This document shows positions 49,787 through 56,312 of a DNA stretch of 56,312 bases, one piece after another. The stretch is from contig CAYZPC010000007.1 in the NCBI GenBank assembly GCA_964480705.1, forward strand, positions 1 through 56,312, written 5' to 3'. Both the position numbers and the translations under genes were made by a program. Source of the stretch: VGJJ01 sp964480705 (lineage in GTDB: Archaea > Iainarchaeota > Iainarchaeia > Iainarchaeales > VGJJ01). The first letter of the stretch is position 1, and the number at the start of each line of letters is the position of its first letter. The notes beneath the pieces were generated by a model. That model did no database searches. It saw nothing but the letters and a program-made list of their open reading frames with translations, and had not been told where the DNA came from.

Positions 49787-50623
49787 ATGAGCAGGAAACT
49801 CTGGTTTGGGCCCTCGGGAATACCCCTCGCGGCAGCGGGAAAAGGCATTGCGCGCGGAGTTGAGGTTGTGCGTGAATTGGGGTTGGACGCGATGGAATTA
49901 GCATTCGTGCAATCTGTTTACGTGCGAAGCGAAGAGAAGGCCGCGGAAGTAAATGCAGCGCGGAAGAAGGCAGGAGTGCGCTTGAGTGTGCACGCACCGT
50001 ATTACATTAATTTGAATGCGGCGAAGAAGGAAACGATGGACGCGAGCATTGAACGATTATATCTCGCGTGCAAAATGGGCGGATTGTGTGGAGCCGAAAG
50101 TGTGGCCGTGCACGCGGCGTTTAGACACAAGGATGATTCAAAAAAAATTAAAGAAAAAATTGTGAACGCGTGCAACCAAATATATGAACGATTGGATGCG
50201 GACAACATAAAAATAAAAATCGCCCCCGAATTTGCGGGAAAACTCTCGCAATGGGGCTCGCTGGAAGAAGTCATGGACATTGCCTGCGAAACAAGGGGAG
50301 GGTGGTGCATGGATTTTGGTCACGCGCACGCGACGAGCAACGGTTCACTCACCACACGAGATAAATTTGACAAAATTCTCGCACAAATTGAAAAATATGA
50401 TAAAAAATATTTGGAAGACTTGCATATTCAGTGCTGCGGGATTACTTTCACGGATAAAGGAGAACGCTATCACACGAGTTTTGACTCGAACGAGAGCACG
50501 GTGAACTGGAAAGCCATGGCGGAAAGTTTCAAAGCATTCAACGTGGGCGGAATATGCATTACTGAATGTCCGGGGCAAGAAAAGGACGCACTGTTGTTGA
50601 AAAATTATTACGAAAGTTTGTAA
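49787..50623 (+). CDS. nfo: Endonuclease IV (AP endonuclease)
   Basis: 278 residues, TIM barrel. Metal ligands in expected places: His in VHAPYYINL at about 69-77, His in VAVHAAF, Glu in IAPEFAG at about 146-152, Asp/His in CMDFGHAHAT at about 172-181, His in DLHIQCCG and Glu in CITECPG near the C-terminus. It cuts DNA at abasic sites in base excision repair. ATG 49787 is supported by the TATA box about 29 bases upstream. Confidence 0.9.
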   Translation: MSRKLWFGPSGIPLAAAGKGIARGVEVVRELGLDAMELAFVQSVYVRSEEKAAEVNAARKKAGVRLSVHAPYYINLNAAKKETMDASIERLYLACKMGGLCGAESVAVHAAFRHKDDSKKIKEKIVNACNQIYERLDADNIKIKIAPEFAGKLSQWGSLEEVMDIACETRGGWCMDFGHAHATSNGSLTTRDKFDKILAQIEKYDKKYLEDLHIQCCGITFTDKGERYHTSFDSNESTVNWKAMAESFKAFNVGGICITECPGQEKDALLLKNYYESL

Positions 50624-50635
50624 ATAAAAAAAGAA

Positions 50636-51484
50636 TTAAACCGCGCGCTCTTTACCCGCACGTTTACACGCGGCCACCAAATCGCGCATCAATGTTTCGG
50701 CTTTTTCTACGGAACCTTCCGCGGCTTTCATAATAGATGTTCCCACGTGAACCACATCCGCACCTGCGGCAATACACGCGTACGCGCTTTCGGGAGTGCG
50801 AACACCGCCGGCAATGACAATGGGAATGTGCACGAGCTTGCGCACGGCAGCAATGCATTCGGGAGGAACACAACTCGGAGCGCCGGAGCCGGATTCCATA
50901 ATGATGAGTTGAAAACCAAGCATCTGTGCCGCAAGCGCATTGACCGCACCCAAATAGGGAATGCCGCGCGGGAGAAGCTTCGCACTGCCCACCCATCCAA
51001 CAGCTTGCCCGGGCTCGTACACCAAATACGCGGTGCCAATCGTTTCAATGCGCATTTTATTTACAGGATACGCGGCGGAAACTTGCGCGCCGGAAATCCA
51101 ATAGGGGTCGTGCGAATTGAAGAGAGACATGAAATACACCGCATCCGCTTTAGGAGAAAGAGTAGCAATATTTCCCGGAAACAAAATCACGGGTTTTTGT
51201 GAGACGCTCTTTATCGCATCAATACAATCATCCAAAAGCTTTCCCTGCGCGCCTAAACTTCCCCCCACGGCAAACGCGGTTACACCCGCGCGGTCGGCAG
51301 CACGCGCAATATCTTTGACCTGTTCAGGAGTGTGGTCGGGAGGGTCAATGACAACAAAAACATGTCCGGGAGATGCTTGGCATTGCTCCAGAAGCTTCTG
51401 ATACGTGACCCCTAAATGAGGAGCGGTGGGAAAGGACTTTCCATTGCTATTGGATAAACCACCAGGCTGCATGTGCATGGGCAT
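50636..51484 (-). CDS. Geranylgeranylglyceryl phosphate synthase
   Basis: 282 residues. TIM-barrel prenyltransferase: VVIDPPDHTPEQ, AVGGSLGAQGKLLDD, ILFPGNIATLSPKADAVYF split, YLVYEPGQAVGWVG split, LIIMESGSGAP and VIAGGVRTPESA match archaeal GGGP synthase. It makes the first ether bond of archaeal membrane lipids from glycerol-1-phosphate and GGPP. ATG 51484 is chosen because a TATA box (gaatataaac, about 51503-51512) lies about 24 bases upstream; ATGs at 51478 and 51472 are also possible. Confidence 0.93.
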   Translation of the reverse strand: MPMHMQPGGLSNSNGKSFPTAPHLGVTYQKLLEQCQASPGHVFVVIDPPDHTPEQVKDIARAADRAGVTAFAVGGSLGAQGKLLDDCIDAIKSVSQKPVILFPGNIATLSPKADAVYFMSLFNSHDPYWISGAQVSAAYPVNKMRIETIGTAYLVYEPGQAVGWVGSAKLLPRGIPYLGAVNALAAQMLGFQLIIMESGSGAPSCVPPECIAAVRKLVHIPIVIAGGVRTPESAYACIAAGADVVHVGTSIMKAAEGSVEKAETLMRDLVAACKRAGKERAV

Positions 51485-51572
51485 GAAAAGAAGAGGAGAA
51501 AGAGGGAATATAAACAATGGTTTTCGTCAAAACGACGGGAAGAAAACGTGAGATTGACGTAAACTTTTTTCT

Positions 51573-51592
51573 AAAAAAATAATCAAAAAAAA
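51573..51592 (-). terminator. Poly-T terminator of the MBL-fold gene
   Basis: On the minus strand, two T-runs (8 and 7 bases) separated by GATTA follow the stop at 51598, fitting archaeal T-run termination. Confidence 0.55.
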
Positions 51593-51597
51593 GCCAA

Positions 51598-52278
51598 TTA
51601 CAAGAATGCTTCGGGAACTTCTTCCATCATTAATCGTTCAAGTTGGCGCGCAATGCTCGCCGAGCCACGGGCTTTAATGGGGAGGCCGTGTCCGGGGAGA
51701 ATCATTTTGGGGGATGAAAAAAGAATCTTGCGCGCGGAGGAAATAACCTGGGGTTTGTTTCCACTGGTCAAGTCCCATCGCCCTAAGCCCGTGGAGAATA
51801 ATGCATCGCCACAAAACAACCATTTTTTGGTTTGCTCCATGAACGAAACACTTCCCTTCGTGTGACCGGGAGTGAAAATAGATTGAATGGAAAAATTACC
51901 CAAATCAAACACTTGCTTATCCACCAGCGTGTGCGTGACAGTGGGCCACTTAATGAGAGGAAGATTCAAACTCGTTGAAAGAGAAAAAATGGGGTCGCGT
52001 GCATTCACATACGCCGCATCTGCCGGGTGCATCCACACCTCTGCTTTGGGAAACAAATAATCCAACGCAAAATTATCCGCATGACCATGCGTGTGCAAAA
52101 TTAATGAAACATCTTTGGGAGTGAGGCCAACGGAGGAGAGGCCTTCTTTCAACTGTCGTGAAGAAGAGGCTAATCCCGTGTCAATGAGTGCCACTTTTTT
52201 TCCGACAATGAGGTACGCATGGGCAGCCGTTTCAGTGCCAAATGATGCGTAAATATTCTCGCTAACTTCTTCCCACAT
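51598..52278 (-). CDS. Metallo-beta-lactamase-fold hydrolase
   Basis: 226 residues. The metal motif is HTHGHADN at about 60-67 (HxHxDH variant with His-Ala-Asp-Asn, so the second His of the classic motif is Asn). Further His in TPGHTKGSV at about 130-138 and LPGHGLP near 205. Many enzymes of this fold are thioesterases, glyoxalase II-like or sulfur dioxygenase-like; the substrate is unknown. ATG 52278 has a TATA-like box (aaataaaaa, about 52297-52305) about 24 bases upstream. Confidence 0.87.
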   Translation of the reverse strand: MWEEVSENIYASFGTETAAHAYLIVGKKVALIDTGLASSSRQLKEGLSSVGLTPKDVSLILHTHGHADNFALDYLFPKAEVWMHPADAAYVNARDPIFSLSTSLNLPLIKWPTVTHTLVDKQVFDLGNFSIQSIFTPGHTKGSVSFMEQTKKWLFCGDALFSTGLGRWDLTSGNKPQVISSARKILFSSPKMILPGHGLPIKARGSASIARQLERLMMEEVPEAFL

Positions 52279-52428
52279 TCTAACCAGTAGTCCATGTACA
52301 AATAAAAAGGATGAGGTAAGGTGCAAACACGCGCACGCGACAAAATGCACGCACACGCAGACCAAAATGACGATGACGTGTGCAGACAAATGAGTAACAC
52401 TATAATAGGGAAACAACGTAATCAATGG

Positions 52429-53436
52429 ATGACTGCACGCACGGAAACGGATGCCAACACGCTCATTGCACAACTCGTTGAAAAAAGCGGTGTGAATGAA
52501 GAAGACATCCGCACACGCATGAAAGAAAAAATAGACAAATTTTCTGGATTACTCACCGAGCAGGGCGCCCTCGTGTTGCTAAGCCGCGAACTCAATGTGC
52601 GCTTGCCCGTGTTTGAAAAAGTAAATGAAAAACTGACACTCAACCAGCTCAAAATGGGAATGAACAACGTTGATGTCGTGGCGCGCGTGAAATACGCCGA
52701 CAGAATGAAAACATACGCCAAAAATGGAAAAGAAGGAAAATACTTGGCCGTGCGATTGAGTGATGAGACGGGAGAAGCACTCTTTACATTTTGGAATGAA
52801 CAAGCCGATGACGCGGTGCAAAAAAATATTCGAGTGGGAAGCACGGTGACATTGTCCAATGCGCGCGTGGGGGTTTTCAATCAAATGACGCAACTCTCAT
52901 TAGGATATAATGGAATTTACACGATTGAAAATGACGCAGAAATGAATTCGAGCACGGAAATAAATTCATCCGCCACTGCCACGCAAAGTGTTTCCACTAC
53001 TCAACCTATTGGAAAATTCTCCGAATTAAACGAAGGAGCGTGGATTGAAACCAACGCGCACGTACTAGATGTGCTGCCGGGAAAAGGATACTACGTGAGA
53101 TGTTTAGCATGCAATGGAAAACTCCAAAAAAGAGAAACAACGTGCCCCATTTGCATGACGGAAGGAAAAATAGACGCACGGCTGCTGGTGTCACTATTAT
53201 TGGATGATGGAAGCAAACCCCTGCGCGGCGTGGCGTTCGAGAATGAGGTTGCTGCGCTGTATGGGAAAACTAAAGAAGAATTATTGAGCATGTTTGAAAC
53301 GGATAAAGAAAATGTAGACAAAACCCTCCGCGGAACCCTCGTCCGAATTCAGGGAAAAGCCAAAATGGGAATGGACAAAATAAGCCTAGAAATAGCCATT
53401 AACAGGGTTATACGCATCCCCTTCGCGAATGCATAA
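52429..53436 (+). CDS. rpa: Replication protein A-like ssDNA-binding protein
   Basis: 335 residues. An OB-fold (about 70-170: VDVVARVKYADRM, AVRLSDETGEALFTFWN split, VGSTVTLSNARVGVFN) is followed by a linker rich in Ser/Thr and a second OB fold holding a zinc ribbon, CLAC at 225-228 and CPIC at 239-242. This matches archaeal RPA with zinc finger. It binds single-stranded DNA in replication and repair. ATG 52429 has a TATA box (ctataatag, about 52400-52408) about 25 bases upstream. Confidence 0.9.
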   Translation: MTARTETDANTLIAQLVEKSGVNEEDIRTRMKEKIDKFSGLLTEQGALVLLSRELNVRLPVFEKVNEKLTLNQLKMGMNNVDVVARVKYADRMKTYAKNGKEGKYLAVRLSDETGEALFTFWNEQADDAVQKNIRVGSTVTLSNARVGVFNQMTQLSLGYNGIYTIENDAEMNSSTEINSSATATQSVSTTQPIGKFSELNEGAWIETNAHVLDVLPGKGYYVRCLACNGKLQKRETTCPICMTEGKIDARLLVSLLLDDGSKPLRGVAFENEVAALYGKTKEELLSMFETDKENVDKTLRGTLVRIQGKAKMGMDKISLEIAINRVIRIPFANA

Positions 53437-53480
53437 AAATGGTTTGACGCACCATTATTGTATATTAGCCTGTTTCTAAT

Positions 53481-53487
53481 GAGGTGA
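53481..53487 (+). promoter_or_regulatory. Shine-Dalgarno site of the aconitase gene
   Basis: GAGGTGA, 7 bases before the ATG at 53495. With a TATA-like box at about 53431-53437 (ataaaaa in the rpa stop region), the transcript would have a leader of about 30 bases. Confidence 0.7.
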
Positions 53488-53494
53488 AAACAGC

Positions 53495-55429
53495 ATGTCG
53501 ATGAATGTTACCCAAAAAATCATCCAAAAACACATCGTGGAAGGAACACCCACCACGGGGAAAGAAATAGGTATTCGCATCGACCAAACCCTCACGCAGG
53601 ATGCCACCGGAACAATGGCCTATTTGCAATTCGAAGCCATGGGATTGAAAAAAGTTCAAACCGAACTTTCAGTATCGTATGTGGACCACAACATGTTGCA
53701 AACTTCCTTTGAGAATCCGGATGATCATCAATACTTGCAAAGCGTCGCGCAAAAATATGGAATATTATTCTCTAAACCCGGAAATGGAATCTGCCATCAA
53801 GTGCATTTAGAACGATTTGGAAAACCGGGAAAAACATTACTGGGAAGCGACTCGCACACTCCCACAGATGGAGGAATTGGCGCACTCGCGATTGGAGCCG
53901 GCGGATTAGATGTTGCCGTAGCCATGGGTGGCGGACCCTTTTTCTTGAACATGCCGAAGGTTGTTGGCGTTAAATTGACGGGAAAATTACAAGAATGGGT
54001 TTCGGCGAAAGATATTATTTTGGAATTGTTACGACGCTTAACAGTAAAGGGCGGAACCGGAAAAGTCATTGAATATTATGGAGATGGAGTCAAAAGTTTG
54101 AGCGTGCCCGAACGCGCCACCATCACCAACATGGGAGCGGAACTCGGCGCGACGTCATCCATTTTTCCCTCGGATGAAATCACGAAAAAATATTTAGCGA
54201 TGCAAGGAAGAGAAAACGATTGGAGCGAACTGCGCGCGGATGATGGAGCAACATACGATGAGCATGTTGAAATTAACTTGAACGAATTGGAACCCATGAT
54301 TGCGTGCCCATCGTCTCCGGATAATGTGAAGAAAGTGAGCGAAGTGGAAGGAACGCCCGTGGCACAAGTGCTTGTGGGGAGTTGCACCAATTCTTCTTAT
54401 CGCGATTTGAGCATTATCTCATCTATTTTAGATGGAAAAGTGGTGCACGAGCATGTGAGCATGGGAGTGAACCCGGGCTCGAAACAAGTGCTGGAAAATA
54501 TTACTGCATCGGGAAAATTATTGCAATTCATTTCCGCAGGCGTTCGTGTAAACGAAAGCGGATGCGGAGGATGCATTGGAATGGGACAAGCCCCACCCTC
54601 GGGAGCAGTATCGGTGCGAACATTCAACCGAAACTTTCCTGGAAGAAGCGGAACGCCGGATGATAAAGTATATTTGTGCTCGCCCGAAACAGCGGCCGCG
54701 TGCGCCATTTATGGAAAAATTACCGACCCACGCAAGCTAGGAGACTATCCTAAAGTGGAAATGCCGGAGAAATATTTGGTGGATGACCGAATGATTATTC
54801 TGCCGAGCTTGCACCCGGAAAACGTTCAAGTGATTCGCGGACCCAACATTGCTCCATTGCCTCTGGCTGAAGCATTGCCAAACACGATTGAGAAAAAAGT
54901 TTTGTTAAAAGTGGGAGACAACATTTCAACGGATGGAATTATGCCCGCGGGAGCGAAGATTTTGCCTCTCCGAAGCAACATTCCAAAGATTTCGGAATAT
55001 GTGTTTTCGCCCATTGACCCCAACTTTGCCAAAAATGCACGCGAGAACAACGGTGGACTCGTGGTGGGGGGAGACAATTATGGGCAGGGCTCAAGTCGTG
55101 AACACGCGGCGTTAGCCCCCATGTATTTAGGAGTGAAAGCCGTGATTGTGAAATCATTTGCGCGCATTCACAAAGCCAACTTAATTAATTTTGGAATTCT
55201 CCCACTTGAGTTTGTGAACCCAACGGACTATGACAAAATTAACGCAGGAGACGTGTTGGTGTTGGATGGATTGCACGCACACTTGAAAGGAAATTCGCAT
55301 GAACTTGTTTTAGTAAACAAAACCAAGAATGTGAATATTCCGGTGAAAGAAGAATACACCGCACGACAACGCGAAATGCTGCTCGCGGGCGGACTCTTGA
55401 ACTACACCAAGAGCAAGAACGCAGCATAA
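53495..55429 (+). CDS. acn: Aconitate hydratase
   Basis: 644 residues, short aconitase form. [4Fe-4S] ligands Cys297 (GSCTNSS), Cys357 and Cys360 (SGCGGCIGMG). LLGSDSHTPTDGG at about 117-129 and the C-terminal swivel domain with GDNYGQGSSREHAA at about 525-538 complete the active site. It interconverts citrate and isocitrate. Isocitrate dehydrogenase follows after 49 bases, so this is a citrate-to-2-oxoglutarate operon, likely for glutamate supply. A related homoaconitase function cannot be excluded but the neighbour favours aconitase. Confidence 0.93.
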   Translation: MSMNVTQKIIQKHIVEGTPTTGKEIGIRIDQTLTQDATGTMAYLQFEAMGLKKVQTELSVSYVDHNMLQTSFENPDDHQYLQSVAQKYGILFSKPGNGICHQVHLERFGKPGKTLLGSDSHTPTDGGIGALAIGAGGLDVAVAMGGGPFFLNMPKVVGVKLTGKLQEWVSAKDIILELLRRLTVKGGTGKVIEYYGDGVKSLSVPERATITNMGAELGATSSIFPSDEITKKYLAMQGRENDWSELRADDGATYDEHVEINLNELEPMIACPSSPDNVKKVSEVEGTPVAQVLVGSCTNSSYRDLSIISSILDGKVVHEHVSMGVNPGSKQVLENITASGKLLQFISAGVRVNESGCGGCIGMGQAPPSGAVSVRTFNRNFPGRSGTPDDKVYLCSPETAAACAIYGKITDPRKLGDYPKVEMPEKYLVDDRMIILPSLHPENVQVIRGPNIAPLPLAEALPNTIEKKVLLKVGDNISTDGIMPAGAKILPLRSNIPKISEYVFSPIDPNFAKNARENNGGLVVGGDNYGQGSSREHAALAPMYLGVKAVIVKSFARIHKANLINFGILPLEFVNPTDYDKINAGDVLVLDGLHAHLKGNSHELVLVNKTKNVNIPVKEEYTARQREMLLAGGLLNYTKSKNAA

Positions 55430-55478
55430 AAAAATAATAACCAAAAAATTGGAGAAAAAACCCAGGAGTTGAACAAAA

Positions 55479-56312
55479 ATGGCACACGACGTAACATTGA
55501 TTTTAGGAGATGGAACCGGACCCGAATTAGCACGCGCAACCAAGAAAGTTTTGGACGCGACGGGAGTAAAATTCAACTGGGTAGAACAAGAAGCGGGAAT
55601 AGACGTTTTTGAAAAAACAGGAGACCCGTTTCCCGATACGTTGATTGAAACCATCAAACGCACGAAAGTGGCGATCAAAGCGCCCATCACCACGCCCGTG
55701 GCCACGGGCTTTCGCTCGGTGAATGTAAAACTGCGAAAGGATTTGGATTTGTACATCAACTTACGCCCGGCCAAATCATATCCGGGAGTGCGTTCACGCT
55801 ATGAAAATTTGGACTTGGTTATTTTCCGCGAAAATACGGATGATGTGTACGTGGGAATAGAATTTGAGCAGGGAAAACCTGAAACTAAAGAATTAATTTC
55901 CATGCTTAATCGCACGCATCCGAAGGAAATCATTCCGCAAGACATTGGAATATCCATCAAACCCATTTCGGAAATGAAAGCGGAGCGAATTGTGCGCGCC
56001 GCGTTTGAGTACGCAGTAAAGCACAAACGCAAAAAGGTTACAGCCGTGCACAAAGCAAACATCATGAAACACACGGATGGATTATTCTTGAACGTGGCAC
56101 GAAAGGTCGCGGAGAAATACCCTCAAATACAATTTGAAGACGTAATCGTGGACAACATGTGTATGCAACTCGTGCAAAAACCCGAAGTGTACGACGTTTT
56201 AGTCCTGCCTAACTTGTACGGGGACATTATCTCGGACTTGTGCGCAGGGCTCGTTGGAGGATTAGGTGTAGCTCCGGGAGCAAACATTGGAAAGGACTTG
56301 GCGATATTCGAA
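55479..56312 (+). CDS. Isocitrate dehydrogenase, 3' end cut by window
   Basis: 278 codons, open at the window edge. Beta-decarboxylating dehydrogenase family: LILGDGTGPELA at about 6-17, substrate-binding region NLRPAKSYPGVRSRYENLDLV split around residue 95-115, ENTDDVYVGIEF at about 119-130, Lys in VHKANIMKHTDG and Asp in YGDIISDLCAGLVGG. Following aconitase, isocitrate is the likely substrate, though isopropylmalate and homoisocitrate enzymes are related. A purine stretch (caggag, 55463-55468) lies about 10 bases before the ATG. Confidence 0.88.
   Translation, partial: MAHDVTLILGDGTGPELARATKKVLDATGVKFNWVEQEAGIDVFEKTGDPFPDTLIETIKRTKVAIKAPITTPVATGFRSVNVKLRKDLDLYINLRPAKSYPGVRSRYENLDLVIFRENTDDVYVGIEFEQGKPETKELISMLNRTHPKEIIPQDIGISIKPISEMKAERIVRAAFEYAVKHKRKKVTAVHKANIMKHTDGLFLNVARKVAEKYPQIQFEDVIVDNMCMQLVQKPEVYDVLVLPNLYGDIISDLCAGLVGGLGVAPGANIGKDLAIFE

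Noticed and set aside
1..56312. CRISPR array, rRNA genes, complete insertion sequence or prophage
   Set aside because: No regularly spaced repeats, rRNA-like stretches or recognisable complete transposase or phage structural genes were seen.

Overview
The window is a compact stretch of an archaeal chromosome, almost certainly from a draft or metagenome assembly, since it contains a run of 10 N at 24256-24265. Archaeal markers are dense: RNA polymerase subunit K, aIF6, PDCD5, prefoldin alpha, aEF1B, pelota, ABCE1, RNase P subunit Rnp4, clamp loader small subunit, RPA, Rad50, HerA/NurA, SRP54/FtsY, archaeal CCA-adding enzyme and a geranylgeranylglyceryl phosphate synthase. Most genes not inside operons have a TATA-like box 24-30 bases before the ATG, implying leaderless mRNAs; a minority have a GGTGA-type ribosome binding site. 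The lineage cannot be fixed by eye. Small size, C-terminal tails on several ribosomal proteins and abutting convergent genes would fit a DPANN-type or deep euryarchaeal lineage, but that is inference.

Layout. 1-3.2 kb: a structured repeat, two membrane proteins, a circularly permuted GTPase, Pth2 and an unknown. 3.3-11.5 kb: a DNA-repair and information block (NurA, a phosphoribosyltransferase-fold protein, HerA, an unknown 434-residue protein, RpoK, eS17, Rad50). 11.5-16.9 kb: aEF1B with a zinc protein, tRNA-Arg, a short-chain dehydrogenase, a transglutaminase-like protein, a cyclic-diphosphoglycerate-synthetase-like protein, CCA enzyme. 16.9-23.7 kb: type IV pilus/secretion ATPase with a secreted protein, Elp3, a gene split by an in-frame amber codon, a membrane-anchored resolvase-like nuclease, pelota. 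23.7-26 kb: ABCE1, interrupted inside its ferredoxin domain by an insert flanked by a 9-base direct repeat and preceded by a short ORF that copies its N-terminus. 26-31 kb: membrane proteins, RfcS, a LAGLIDADG protein and NreA. 31-39 kb: ThrRS, a solo DNA methyltransferase, three tRNAs, thymidine kinase, Rnp4. 39-47 kb: the ribosome/SRP cluster eS19-PDCD5-eL39-eL31-aIF6-PfdA-FtsY, a CcdA-like pair, an ATP-cone protein and SRP54. 47-56.3 kb: prepilin peptidase, epimerase, a regulator divergent from endonuclease IV, GGGP synthase, RPA, and aconitase followed by a truncated isocitrate dehydrogenase.

Themes. DNA maintenance is strongly represented (NurA, HerA, Rad50, resolvase-like nuclease, RfcS, NreA with a PCNA-binding tail, endonuclease IV, RPA). 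Translation, ribosome rescue and recycling form the second theme. A type IV pilus/secretion system is implied by the ATPase and the GxGD prepilin peptidase. No CRISPR array, rRNA or complete insertion sequence is visible. No gap between genes exceeds about 200 bases.

The most notable observations are the interrupted ABCE1 gene, the amber-split gene at 21.0-21.9 kb, near-symmetric single TATA boxes serving divergent leaderless genes, the two-hairpin repeat shared by 19-70 and 33417-33468, and the LAGLIDADG gene whose 3' end overlaps the PIP-box codons of nreA.
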